DNA from: JASFRI01 sp050115015
Lineage (GTDB): Bacteria > Acidobacteriota > Polarisedimenticolia > CBDVAL01
Assembly (NCBI GenBank): GCA_050115015.1
Contig: JASFRI010000005.1
Location: 1 to 28,565, forward strand
DNA: 28,565 nt
Direction: 5' to 3'
This document shows, piece by piece, positions 8,288-15,052 of this stretch. A model generated the notes under the pieces. It did no database searches, was not told the DNA's origin, and worked only from the letters and a program-made list of their open reading frames with translations. A program made the position numbers and the translations under genes. The first letter of the stretch is position 1; each line of letters opens with the position of its first letter.

Positions 8288-9117
8288 CCCGTCCGGTACG
8301 CCAGGGCGATCGCCGCCAGCAACAGGGCGGAACCCGCGGCGAGGCGCGACAGGTCGGCAGGCTCGTGGAACACCAGCAGCGAGACGAGGACCGCCAGGGG
8401 GATGTAGCCGTTGTTCCACACCGCCAGCGTCGGCACGGAGACCCGGCGCGCGCCGTGGTTCCACAGGAAGAAGCACAGCCCCGAGGCGATGACACCGAGG
8501 TAGAGGATGGTGGCGATCTGCCCGGGAGCCAGACGCAGCGCCGAGGGGGCCACCGTGAGGGCGGCGGCGGTCCCGGCCACGAGAAACCCGCCGAGGTAGA
8601 GGAGGCCGAACACCTCGTGATCCCGCCGCGGCAGGGCCATCCGCCGGTAGAGGACCTGCCCGGCGGCGAAGGCCAGGTTGGACAGCTGCACCAGCAGGAC
8701 GCCCGCCACGGCGGGGGGACCGCCGCCGGGACGGTGGACGATCACCGCCGCCCCCGCCACGGCGAGGCCGGCGGCGAGGTAGTTGACCGGGCCGAACCGT
8801 CGCCGGATCACGTCCTCGATCAGCGACACCCAGAAGGGGGTGAAGATGGTCAGCAGCGCCACCTCGTAGCCCTGGAGGAAGCGATAGGCGTGCAGCACCG
8901 CCACGTACATGACCCCGAACTGCAGCCCGCCGAGCGCCACCAGGCGCCAGCCGGTGCGGCGCTTCAGCCCGCGGAGGCGCAGGAGCGGCAGGAAGACCAG
9001 CAACGCGAGGCCGAGGCGCAGGCCGGCCAGGAGGGTCGGGTCCACCGCGGCGAGGCGCGTCTTGATCAGGCCGAAGGAGAAGGCCCACAGGACGGAGACG
9101 ATGAGAAGCTGGAGCAT
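8248..9117 (-). CDS. EamA/DMT-superfamily transporter
   Basis: A 289-residue inner-membrane permease of the drug/metabolite transporter superfamily. It has about ten hydrophobic helices in two repeated EamA halves: the first begins SVLWAFSFGLIK and contains the typical LRLGLALLVF and LLTIFTPFWVSLIE segments, and the second begins near VLLVQLSNLAFAAGQVLYRRM. The loop between halves carries a Pro/Gly-rich stretch. Substrate cannot be inferred. It is transcribed toward recG, with the 3' ends overlapping by 40 bases, and away from the MBL hydrolase gene. The ATG at 9117 gives a normal-length protein. Confidence 0.85.
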   Translation of the reverse strand: MLQLLIVSVLWAFSFGLIKTRLAAVDPTLLAGLRLGLALLVFLPLLRLRGLKRRTGWRLVALGGLQFGVMYVAVLHAYRFLQGYEVALLTIFTPFWVSLIEDVIRRRFGPVNYLAAGLAVAGAAVIVHRPGGGPPAVAGVLLVQLSNLAFAAGQVLYRRMALPRRDHEVFGLLYLGGFLVAGTAAALTVAPSALRLAPGQIATILYLGVIASGLCFFLWNHGARRVSVPTLAVWNNGYIPLAVLVSLLVFHEPADLSRLAAGSALLLAAIALAYRTGQPTEAVPSRGPQ

Positions 9118-9232
9118 GTGCCGGGACGCCGGCGGTCCCGCCGCGCCGGACGGGGCGGCGGGCCACCGGGGCGGGACACTATGACAGAATCATCATCCCC
9201 GGCAAAGCCGGTGGAAGGCCCGCGGGAGGAAG

Positions 9233-10018
9233 ATGATGATCCTGGAGCGCACGATGGACCCGTCCTGGCTGTCCAACACGTATCTCGTCGCGGACGGCCC
9301 CGGGGGACACGGCGTGCTGGTGGACACCGGCGGGCCGGCGGAGCCGATCCTCGCGAAGGTGGAGGCGCTGGAGATCACCGTGACGCATGCGCTGTGCACG
9401 CACCATCATCACGATCACACCGCCCACAGCGATCTCTACCGGGGGCGGCTGGGATGCCGGGTGGTGGGTGGGGCCCTCGAGCGCGACCGGTTCGAGCGGC
9501 TCGACGACGAGCTGGAGGGGGGGGAGAGGATCGCCTCCGGGGCGCTCACCCTCCGCGCGCTGCACATACCGGGGCACACGCGCGGGCAGATGGCGTTCCT
9601 CCTCGAGGGGGCCCGCCCGGGGACGTCTCGCCGGGGACCATCCCATGTCTTCACCGGGGACACGCTGTTCCGGGGGAGCGTCGGGGGGACGCGGGCCCCG
9701 GGCCACGGGACGTTCCCGCAATTGCGGGCGTCGATCCTCGACGTGCTGATGGCCTTGCCCGGGGAGACGGTCGTGCTGCCCGGGCACACGGAGCCGACGA
9801 CCATCGGCGCGGAGTGGGAGACGAACCCCTTCATCCGCCTTTGGCGCGGTCTGGACCCGCCGGGGGAAGACCGCTGTCTGGCCCTGGAGCGCCCGGCGAC
9901 GCTGCTGCTGCGGGCGGTGGACTACGACGGCGGCGGCAAGTGCCTCGTGCGCTACGAGGAGGATGGGCTGGAGGACGTGGTCCCCGGCTCCCGCGTGCGG
10001 GATCTGGGAAGCTCCTGA
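9233..10018 (+). CDS. MBL-fold (glyoxalase II-like) metallo-hydrolase with C-terminal extension
   Basis: A metallo-beta-lactamase-fold hydrolase, 261 residues. The dinuclear metal site is complete: H57/H59/D61/H62 in THHHHDH, H115 in HIPGHTRGQ, D143 in FTGDTLF, and H185 in VLPGHTEPT. The GGTRAPGHG segment and spacing resemble the glyoxalase II/persulfide dioxygenase-like group, so a thioester or sulphur substrate is possible but unproven. After TNPFIRLW, where most relatives end, about 50 more residues (LLLRAVDYDGGGKCLVRYEEDG) form what looks like a small beta-rich domain. The start is ATG 9233 (or 9236), with GGGAGG just upstream. It is cytoplasmic, with no signal peptide, and is probably monocistronic. 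Confidence 0.85.
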   Translation: MMILERTMDPSWLSNTYLVADGPGGHGVLVDTGGPAEPILAKVEALEITVTHALCTHHHHDHTAHSDLYRGRLGCRVVGGALERDRFERLDDELEGGERIASGALTLRALHIPGHTRGQMAFLLEGARPGTSRRGPSHVFTGDTLFRGSVGGTRAPGHGTFPQLRASILDVLMALPGETVVLPGHTEPTTIGAEWETNPFIRLWRGLDPPGEDRCLALERPATLLLRAVDYDGGGKCLVRYEEDGLEDVVPGSRVRDLGSS

Positions 10019-10044
10019 CGCCGGAGGGGTTTCCGGGATACAAT
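10015..10044 (+). promoter_or_regulatory. Possible sigma70-type promoter for the zinc-ribbon gene
   Basis: CTGACG, 18 bases and TACAAT form a recognisable -35/-10 pair (four and five of six consensus bases). It begins at the stop codon of the MBL gene and would start a transcript near 10051, about 78 bases before the next start codon. Confidence 0.35.
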
Positions 10045-10128
10045 GGCGGCCGCGGTGCCGTCCGGTCCCCGCGATCCCACCCACGGCTTCGGCGGATGCT
10101 CTGATCGGACGGCGGGAGGCCATCGAGC

Positions 10129-10659
10129 ATGTCCGAGCGTGCCCCGAGGCTCGGGGACCTGGTCGACGACTACTGCAGCCGCTGCCACCTGATCCTGGAT
10201 CACAGCGTGGTGGGGCTGGTGGGCGGCGAGATCCGCCGCGTGCGGTGCAAGACGTGCCTGAACGAGCACGACTACCGCCACGGCAAGGAGCCGAAGAAGA
10301 AGAAGGACAAGGTGAAGGAACTGTTCGACGAGGTCCTGTCGCGGATACCGGGACCCGGCGCCACCGGCGGAAGCCGCCCGGAGGCGAAGCCCGAGCCGAG
10401 GCCGAAGCCGAAACCGAAGGCGCCGCCCAAGACCTCCACGCCTCTCTACCGGCCGCGCAGCGTCCACCAGGAGATCGTCGAACGCATGGCCGAGCTCCGG
10501 GCGAAGGCGGAGGCGGAGCGCGAGGCGCAGCGGGAGGAGGAGCGCAAGCAGCGGCCTCCCTCGGCGCGGCGCCGCCGGCGCCGCGGGCGCCGCGGCCGCG
10601 GGCGGGGCCGGGGCCGCGGCGGCGGTTCCGGATCCGGCGGTGGGAACGGCGGCGGCTAG
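10129..10659 (+). CDS. Zinc-ribbon protein with charged linker and Arg/Gly-rich tail
   Basis: No family recognised. The 176-residue protein has three parts. Residues 1-52 hold a probable zinc ribbon with two CxxC knuckles, C16/C19 and C40/C43, separated by a VVGLVGGEIRRVR segment. Residues 53-115 are lysine/proline rich (EPKKKKDK, then PKPKPK). A charged helix at about 112-142 (HQEIVERMAELRAKAEAER) is followed by a tail of almost only Arg and Gly, including repeated RG and ending GGGNGGG. Such tails bind RNA or other nucleic acids in known proteins, so a nucleic-acid role is a reasonable inference. CSRCH resembles a heme motif, but there is no signal peptide and the second knuckle pairs with it. 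GGAGG lies eight bases before the ATG. Confidence 0.75.
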   Translation: MSERAPRLGDLVDDYCSRCHLILDHSVVGLVGGEIRRVRCKTCLNEHDYRHGKEPKKKKDKVKELFDEVLSRIPGPGATGGSRPEAKPEPRPKPKPKAPPKTSTPLYRPRSVHQEIVERMAELRAKAEAEREAQREEERKQRPPSARRRRRRGRRGRGRGRGRGGGSGSGGGNGGG

Positions 10660-10774
10660 AGGTCCGCCTTGTCCCGCAGGCTCCCCATCCCTCCCGACAG
10701 ACCGGGACGTGGTGCGGCCGTCGCGTTTCCAGCTGCGGTGGTGCTTCCCGCTGTCCGAACCGGCAGGTGGTCCA

Positions 10775-11488
10775 TCAGCCCGCCAGCCAGTCGCTCCGCG
10801 GCAGCAGGATCTCCCGGAGCGCTCCGAGGGTCCTCGGTGCGGCGCGCACCCCGACCCGCTCGAGGTGCTCCAGCTCCCGGTAGGTGCGCAGGAGGTCCTC
10901 CCGGGTGTCCAGGTCGTGCCCCGGGCGCAGCCGCGCGAAGGGGACCCGGTCCTTCTTGAGACGCCGCACCGTGTCCCGGAGCACCCGGTCCGTGCCCCAG
11001 GGGATGCGCTGGAACGGGCGCACGTGCAGGCGGGAGCAGCCGATGAGCACGTAGCCGCCGTCCTCCGCGGGGCCGATCACGACGTCGTGGGCCGGCAGCT
11101 CCCCGAACGCGGCCCCGAGGTAGTCCTCGTCCAGGCCGGGGCTGTCGGATCCGATCACCACCACGCGGTGCTCCCGGCGCTGGAAGCAGCTCTGGAACGC
11201 CCGCACCAGCCGCTCTCCCAGGTCGTCCCCCTGCTGGACCGTGACGTCCAGCCCGCGCAGGTCGGCGTCCTCCCAGTCCCCGGGCTGCCTCGGCTCGCTG
11301 AAGGAGACCTCGGCCCGAAGCCCGTGGGAGGGCGCGAACCGCCGCAGCAGTTCGAGGGCGTCGCGGACCAGGGCCCGGTGCAGCGACAGGCACTCCGCGG
11401 GGGTGAGGTCCGGCTGCAGCCGCGTCTTGACGCGACCGGCGCGCGGGGAGCGGGCGAAGAGGATCAGGCGGCCGTCGGCGTCACTCAC
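10775..11488 (-). CDS. DUF2064/TIGR04282-family glycosyltransferase-like protein
   Basis: A 237-residue GT-A-fold protein of the DUF2064 group, related to nucleotidyltransferases and named in part for arsenosugar biosynthesis. Conserved elements are LILFARSPRAGRVKTRL at the N terminus, VVVIGSDSPGL in the middle, and VIGPAEDGGYVLIG near the donor site. The chosen start is a GTG at 11488 whose bases overlap the stop of the cytochrome gene (11481-11483), so translation is coupled. The frame is open 16 codons further upstream, but those residues lie within the cytochrome gene and are unlike the family. True function here is unknown: no arsenic genes are seen, and coupling to a multiheme cytochrome is unexpected. 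Confidence 0.85.
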   Translation of the reverse strand: MSDADGRLILFARSPRAGRVKTRLQPDLTPAECLSLHRALVRDALELLRRFAPSHGLRAEVSFSEPRQPGDWEDADLRGLDVTVQQGDDLGERLVRAFQSCFQRREHRVVVIGSDSPGLDEDYLGAAFGELPAHDVVIGPAEDGGYVLIGCSRLHVRPFQRIPWGTDRVLRDTVRRLKKDRVPFARLRPGHDLDTREDLLRTYRELEHLERVGVRAAPRTLGALREILLPRSDWLAG

Positions 11489-13346
11489 CGGGGGCGCCGT
11501 GGACGGGCCCTTCCGGCATGCGGAAGTCGGGGTCATTCACCAGGTCGTGGCAGGCCCGGCAGACCGCCTCCACCCGGCAGGTGGGGCAGTCCGGTGCCAG
11601 CCCGTAGATCGACGCACGCCGGAGCGGTCCGGGGGCGTCGACGTGGTCGCCCCCCGGGCCGTGACAGCTCTCGCATCCGACCCCGGCCAGATCCGGGGTG
11701 CTGCGGCCGCGGTATCCCGTCAGCGACCCCGCGCCGGTCACGTGACAGCCGACGCATTCCGGTTTCGGCGTCGACCCCTCCGCCAGGAGCGATTCGAGTG
11801 CGGCGGCATGCGGACCCTCCTTCCAGGCGGCGTGGATCGACGCGTGGCACTCCTTGCACGCGGTGGGGCCCACGTAGCGCGTGCCGGGGTGGAACCCCGT
11901 CACGTGCTCCCGGGCGGCGATGAAGCCCTCGCTGTCCTCGCGGCGCTCGGGAAGGTAGGCGAACAGCGTCGCCGCGTCGGGGCTGCGGCCGTGCTGCATC
12001 CAGCGGAAGGACTGCTCGAAGGGCTGCTCCAGCTCGTAGGGACCCTTGTGGCAGGTCAGGCAGCGGGCCTGCCACGGGGGCAGATCCCCGGTGCTCCCGG
12101 GCACGTGTCCCCCACCGGGACCGTGACACGATTCGCACTGCACCTGGAACATGTTGACCGGGTCCCGGACGGGGTCGTAGCCGCCGGGCCGGCGGAGTCC
12201 GGTCACGTGACAGGGGAGACAGACCTCCTTGCGATCCCCCTCGATGCTCTGCCCGGCGACGGCGTGCGGCGTACGGATCCAGTCCTGGAACGCCGCCTCG
12301 TGACAGGTGCGGCAGACCCGGAACCCGACGTAGGTGCCCGGAAGGAAGCTCTCCGGTCTGGCGGTGCCGAGCAGGACCTCCGTGCGCAGCTTCGTCAGCT
12401 CCCGAATCCCCTTCGGGACCCCCAGCTCCCGCCATCGCAGGTTCCCATCGGCGTCGATCCAGTAGAGATCGGGATCTCCGGAGGTCGCGCCGAACCTCGC
12501 CCGGATGCTGCCGTCGGCGTCCAGGAGCACCGGGAAGGACAGGCCCCGCTCGCGGACGTAGCGCCGGGCCACGTCGGCGTCCGTGCGGGTGACCACGCCG
12601 ACCACCTGGAACCCCTGCTCCCGGTGGCCGAGGAACGCGTCCCGCACCGCGGAGGTGGACTCGGCGCACTCCCCGCAGCTCTCCTCGAAGAAGTAGACCA
12701 GCAGCGGCTTGCCGCGGAACGCCGCGGACGTCCGCTCCTCCCCCTCCAGGTCCTTCCCCTCGAAGACCGGCGCGGGCACCGGCTCTCGCCAGCGCAGGTC
12801 GGGGACCGGGACCGAGGCCATCTCGCGCCCGAGGTCCAGCAGCAGCCCCCGCAGCGTCGACCGGAGCTTGGACTGGAACGTGGAGTCGAACGAGTCCTCC
12901 AGCACCCGCACGGTGCCGCGAAAGTCCACCACGATGCACGCGAGTCGCGGGGAGCCCAGGAACCGCCGGGTGACCTCCCCGCCGCGGTCCAGGGCCACCG
13001 GGTGGGTCCACCCCTCCTCGGCCCACAGACTCCGAACCTCTTCCTCCGGCATCGTCGTGATCGCCAGATAGCGGATCTCCTCCCCGCGTCCGCGGCCCTG
13101 GAAGAACTCGATCTCGCCCCCCAGCAGCCGGCCGGTCACGTCGTCCCGCGGAAGGAAGTAGAGGACGAGGATGTAGCCGTCGTAGGTGTCCTGGTCCACC
13201 TCGGTCCCGTCCAGGAGGGTGAGGGAGAACTCCGGTGCGGGCCGGTCCACCAGGTCGGTCTCGACGGCGGGATCCGCGGCGCGGGTCGTGGCGGGCAGCA
13301 GGCCGAGCAGCAGCAGCAGCACGGGCAAGGGGGCGTGGGCTCTCAT
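11481..13346 (-). CDS. Exported thioredoxin-fold/octaheme c-type cytochrome fusion
   Basis: Probable periplasmic or surface electron-transfer protein, 621 residues from the ATG at 13346 (positions here count a GTG at 13349 as residue 1). A signal peptide (LLLLLGLLPATTRA) is followed by a peroxiredoxin/SCO-like thioredoxin fold at about 35-170 with no active cysteines, then a second thioredoxin fold at about 190-330 with a real CGEC pair (225-228). The C-terminal part has eight CxxCH heme sites: 346, 377, 405, 430, 498, 532, 559 and 597. They form two repeats sharing CHVTG and CESCHGPGG, the cytochrome c554-like pattern. CPTCR at 588-592 looks like a heme site that has lost its histidine. It overlaps the DUF2064 gene. 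Electron partners are not visible in the window. Confidence 0.85.
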   Translation of the reverse strand: MRAHAPLPVLLLLLGLLPATTRAADPAVETDLVDRPAPEFSLTLLDGTEVDQDTYDGYILVLYFLPRDDVTGRLLGGEIEFFQGRGRGEEIRYLAITTMPEEEVRSLWAEEGWTHPVALDRGGEVTRRFLGSPRLACIVVDFRGTVRVLEDSFDSTFQSKLRSTLRGLLLDLGREMASVPVPDLRWREPVPAPVFEGKDLEGEERTSAAFRGKPLLVYFFEESCGECAESTSAVRDAFLGHREQGFQVVGVVTRTDADVARRYVRERGLSFPVLLDADGSIRARFGATSGDPDLYWIDADGNLRWRELGVPKGIRELTKLRTEVLLGTARPESFLPGTYVGFRVCRTCHEAAFQDWIRTPHAVAGQSIEGDRKEVCLPCHVTGLRRPGGYDPVRDPVNMFQVQCESCHGPGGGHVPGSTGDLPPWQARCLTCHKGPYELEQPFEQSFRWMQHGRSPDAATLFAYLPERREDSEGFIAAREHVTGFHPGTRYVGPTACKECHASIHAAWKEGPHAAALESLLAEGSTPKPECVGCHVTGAGSLTGYRGRSTPDLAGVGCESCHGPGGDHVDAPGPLRRASIYGLAPDCPTCRVEAVCRACHDLVNDPDFRMPEGPVHGAPGE

Positions 13347-13354
13347 CACGCCTG

Positions 13355-13360
13355 ATTATA
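13355..13360 (-). promoter_or_regulatory. Consensus -10 box, leaderless-type promoter of the cytochrome gene
   Basis: A perfect TATAAT ends 8 bases before the ATG at 13346 (5 before the GTG at 13349). Transcription would begin 6-8 bases downstream, that is, at the start codon itself, and there is no ribosome site between. The -35 region is poor. Confidence 0.55.
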
Positions 13361-13392
13361 CCGCCGATGCTCCGTGACGGCCGGCCCGGAGG

Positions 13393-14361
13393 TCAGGCGG
13401 CCGCGGCGGCGGATCGCGGTCCGGGCATCGCTCCCCGCGTGAGAAGCACGAGCCCGATCAGGCCGAGCAGGTGCTGGTAGGGCACCTGCCAGCGGATGCC
13501 GGCCAGGAAGAGGAAGGCCAGGCCGTAGGCCTGCAGCCGCCAGCGGGGCTCCGCGAGCCCTCGGAAAAGGGCCAGCAGGAAGACAAACAGCACCCCGGCC
13601 TGGATCAGCGCGGGCAGCTCGCCGGGCAGGGGCAGCCCGCTCATCCAGCCGGTGCTCCAGCGTGGGTGGGGGGGCACGGGACCCCGGCCGTACAGGAGCA
13701 GGAACAGGCCCGCCGGAACGGCGGCCAGCACGGCCAGGGTGAACCCATGGTGCGGCTCCCCGTTCCGGTCCTGCTCGCGGAGGACGGCGGGACACAGGGC
13801 GCCGCAGGCCAGCCCGAGCAGCTCACCGGCCCGGCCCGCGGCGGTCTGCCAGGCGAGCGGGAGGGAGGCGCCGTTCGCCAGGAACATGCAGGCCACCGCC
13901 CCGCCCAGCAGGACCGCGAACGCCCGCGGCGCCGCGTCCTCCGCGTCGCCGAAGTAGGCCATCAGCATCGCCAGCGCCAGCGCCGCCGAGAACAGCGGGT
14001 AGACGCGGGCGTCGGGGAGGGGCACGACGGTGCGGAGCAGGCTCCACACGGCGAAGGCGGACAGGGCGCTGCCCACCCAGCCGAGGAGGGGGGAGGGCCA
14101 GGCGTGCAGGTAACGGGTCATCACGCCGAGGAGGAAGAGAAGGAACCCGGCCACGAGGGCCGCGAAGACGTAGGAGAACAGCCCGAGATCCGCGAGGCTG
14201 CGCGCGACGGGCCCCGAGACCCGGCCACCGGGGAGCCAGAACAGCCCCCCGCGCACCAGCACCCGGGTCAGCAGCATCTCCGAGGCGGCGAGGATCAGCA
14301 GGAAGGGGACCAGCCAGCGCAGCAGGGGACGGATCGCCGCGAGGCCGGACTTGGGTTCCAT
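13393..14361 (-). CDS. Polytopic membrane protein of unknown function
   Basis: No family recognised. The 322-residue protein has roughly nine hydrophobic helices: near 13-30 (WLVPFLLILAASEMLL), FSYVFAALVAGFLLFLLGV, GWVGSALSAFAVWSLL, LFSAALALAMLMAYF, FAVLLGGAVACMFLA, LAVLAAVPAGLFLLLY, AGVLFVFLLALF, LAFLFLAGIRW and LLGLIGLVLL. Charged loops are short and no catalytic motif stands out. The stop is 44 bases upstream of the cytochrome promoter, so the two genes share orientation but the cytochrome gene lies upstream in its own unit. The ATG at 14361 is chosen because the frame further upstream runs into the inverted-repeat element and because a -10 box sits directly before it. Confidence 0.75.
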   Translation of the reverse strand: MEPKSGLAAIRPLLRWLVPFLLILAASEMLLTRVLVRGGLFWLPGGRVSGPVARSLADLGLFSYVFAALVAGFLLFLLGVMTRYLHAWPSPLLGWVGSALSAFAVWSLLRTVVPLPDARVYPLFSAALALAMLMAYFGDAEDAAPRAFAVLLGGAVACMFLANGASLPLAWQTAAGRAGELLGLACGALCPAVLREQDRNGEPHHGFTLAVLAAVPAGLFLLLYGRGPVPPHPRWSTGWMSGLPLPGELPALIQAGVLFVFLLALFRGLAEPRWRLQAYGLAFLFLAGIRWQVPYQHLLGLIGLVLLTRGAMPGPRSAAAAA

Positions 14362-14367
14362 GGCCGG

Positions 14368-14373
14368 AGAATA
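14368..14373 (-). promoter_or_regulatory. Extended -10 box directly before the membrane protein start
   Basis: TGG followed by TATTCT, then six bases and the ATG at 14361. The spacing matches leaderless transcription, and no ribosome site is present. Confidence 0.45.
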
Positions 14374-14405
14374 CCACAGGGGTCCCGCCGCCCCTGGAGA
14401 GCGCC

Positions 14406-14603
14406 GGTCCGGCCGAAAAGTCTGGTGCCGTCCGTTGCCGCAACCCGACGGGCCGCCGGGGGTCGCGGGCGATTCCCGCGTTGCGCCTCGTCGCGGATGC
14501 GCAGGCCCCCGGACTGGGGGCATGGGACATCGACTCTTCGGCGCGCCTCGGACTCGCCGCGCAAGACCCAGCGGCGGACGGCACCGGACTTTTCGGCCGG
14601 ACC
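14406..14603. mobile_element. MITE-like 198-bp element with 29-bp terminal inverted repeats
   Basis: The ends, 14406-14434 and 14575-14603, are inverted copies that match at 28 of 29 positions; each contains GGCCGAAAAGT or its complement. Inside are two perfect hairpins: six-base arms at 14464-14469/14475-14480 and six-base arms at 14505-14510/14516-14521. TTGCGC at 14481-14486 is mirrored by GCGCAA at 14559-14564. No reading frame in it looks like a gene. The right end stops one base before the stop codon triplet (14605-14607) of the small orphan gene. No target-site duplication is evident. It could be a non-autonomous transposon, a REP-like dispersed repeat, or a structured transcript end shared by the flanking minus-strand genes. 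Confidence 0.7.
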
Positions 14604-14604
14604 T

Positions 14605-14961
14605 CTAGTGATCGACCTCGTAGCGACGCTGCCAGCGCTCGATGGACTCCAGCCGCTGCCGGCAGCACTCGTGCCATCGAGTGTCGTCGGGGTGCCGCGA
14701 GCGCTCCTGCTCGACCTGCTGCTGGAGCTCCCGGAGCACCTCCCCGACCGGCGCCTTGTCCGGGCTCAGGCCTGGCCCGTGCCACAGCCGCACGGCCCCA
14801 TCGTTGAGCAGCCGGCGGCCCTCGCGGCTCGTCGCGGGGATCCTGCGCAGACGCCGCCGGCCCAGCGACTCGACGATCTCGTCGACCTCGCCGCTCCCGA
14901 ACAGGACGGCGTCGTAACGGAACGGGGCCCGGACGGCCCCCGGTACGGCCTTTTCCGACAC
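14605..14961 (-). CDS. Small hypothetical protein
   Basis: No family recognised. It is about 118 residues, with an alpha/beta N-terminal half (RYDAVLFGSGEVDEIVESLG, then RRIPATSREGRRLL) and a helical, charged C-terminal half (VGEVLRELQQQVEQERSR and RLESIERWQRRYE) containing a CC pair. No signal peptide is seen. The start is ambiguous: the GTG at 14961 has an AAGGGGGAAG site before it, while an ATG seven codons upstream (14982) lies so close to the promoter that it would be leaderless. Codon usage and the good promoter support a real gene. Its TAG stop lies immediately beside the right end of the inverted-repeat element, so the original C terminus may have been altered by insertion. Confidence 0.6.
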   Translation of the reverse strand: MSEKAVPGAVRAPFRYDAVLFGSGEVDEIVESLGRRRLRRIPATSREGRRLLNDGAVRLWHGPGLSPDKAPVGEVLRELQQQVEQERSRHPDDTRWHECCRQRLESIERWQRRYEVDH

Positions 14962-14987
14962 GGTCTTCCCCCTTGCGTACATCCCGC

Positions 14988-15016
14988 CTTATACCAATCG
15001 TACCCATCGACGTCAA
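14988..15016 (-). promoter_or_regulatory. Strong sigma70-type promoter for the small hypothetical gene
   Basis: TTGACG at 15016-15011, a 17-base spacer, and TATAAG at 14993-14988: five of six consensus bases in each box at the ideal spacing. It is the best full promoter in the window. The transcript would begin near 14981, at the ATG of 14982, which favours the GTG at 14961 as the ribosome-dependent start. Confidence 0.65.
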
Positions 15017-15040
15017 TGCCCGGCCGGCGGGGCGATCGAC

Positions 15041-15046
15041 GATAAT
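15041..15046 (+). promoter_or_regulatory. -10 box, leaderless-type promoter of the GT-C gene
   Basis: GATAAT, six bases, then the ATG at 15053, with no ribosome site. It lies back to back with the minus-strand promoter at 14988-15016 in a 70-base intergenic region. Confidence 0.5.
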
Positions 15047-15052
15047 GCCCCG

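Noticed and set aside
7093..10104. A 1003-codon open frame on the plus strand, and long antisense frames such as 3778-5751 and 7076-9166 on the minus strand
   Set aside because: They overlap well-supported genes (recG, the transporter, MBL, DUF4388, asparaginase) in other frames, their translations are Arg/Gly/Pro-rich with no motifs, and stop codons are rare in such GC-rich DNA.
10174..10188. CSRCH in the zinc-ribbon protein as a heme c site
   Set aside because: The protein has no export signal and a second CxxC knuckle at the right distance makes a zinc ribbon the better reading.
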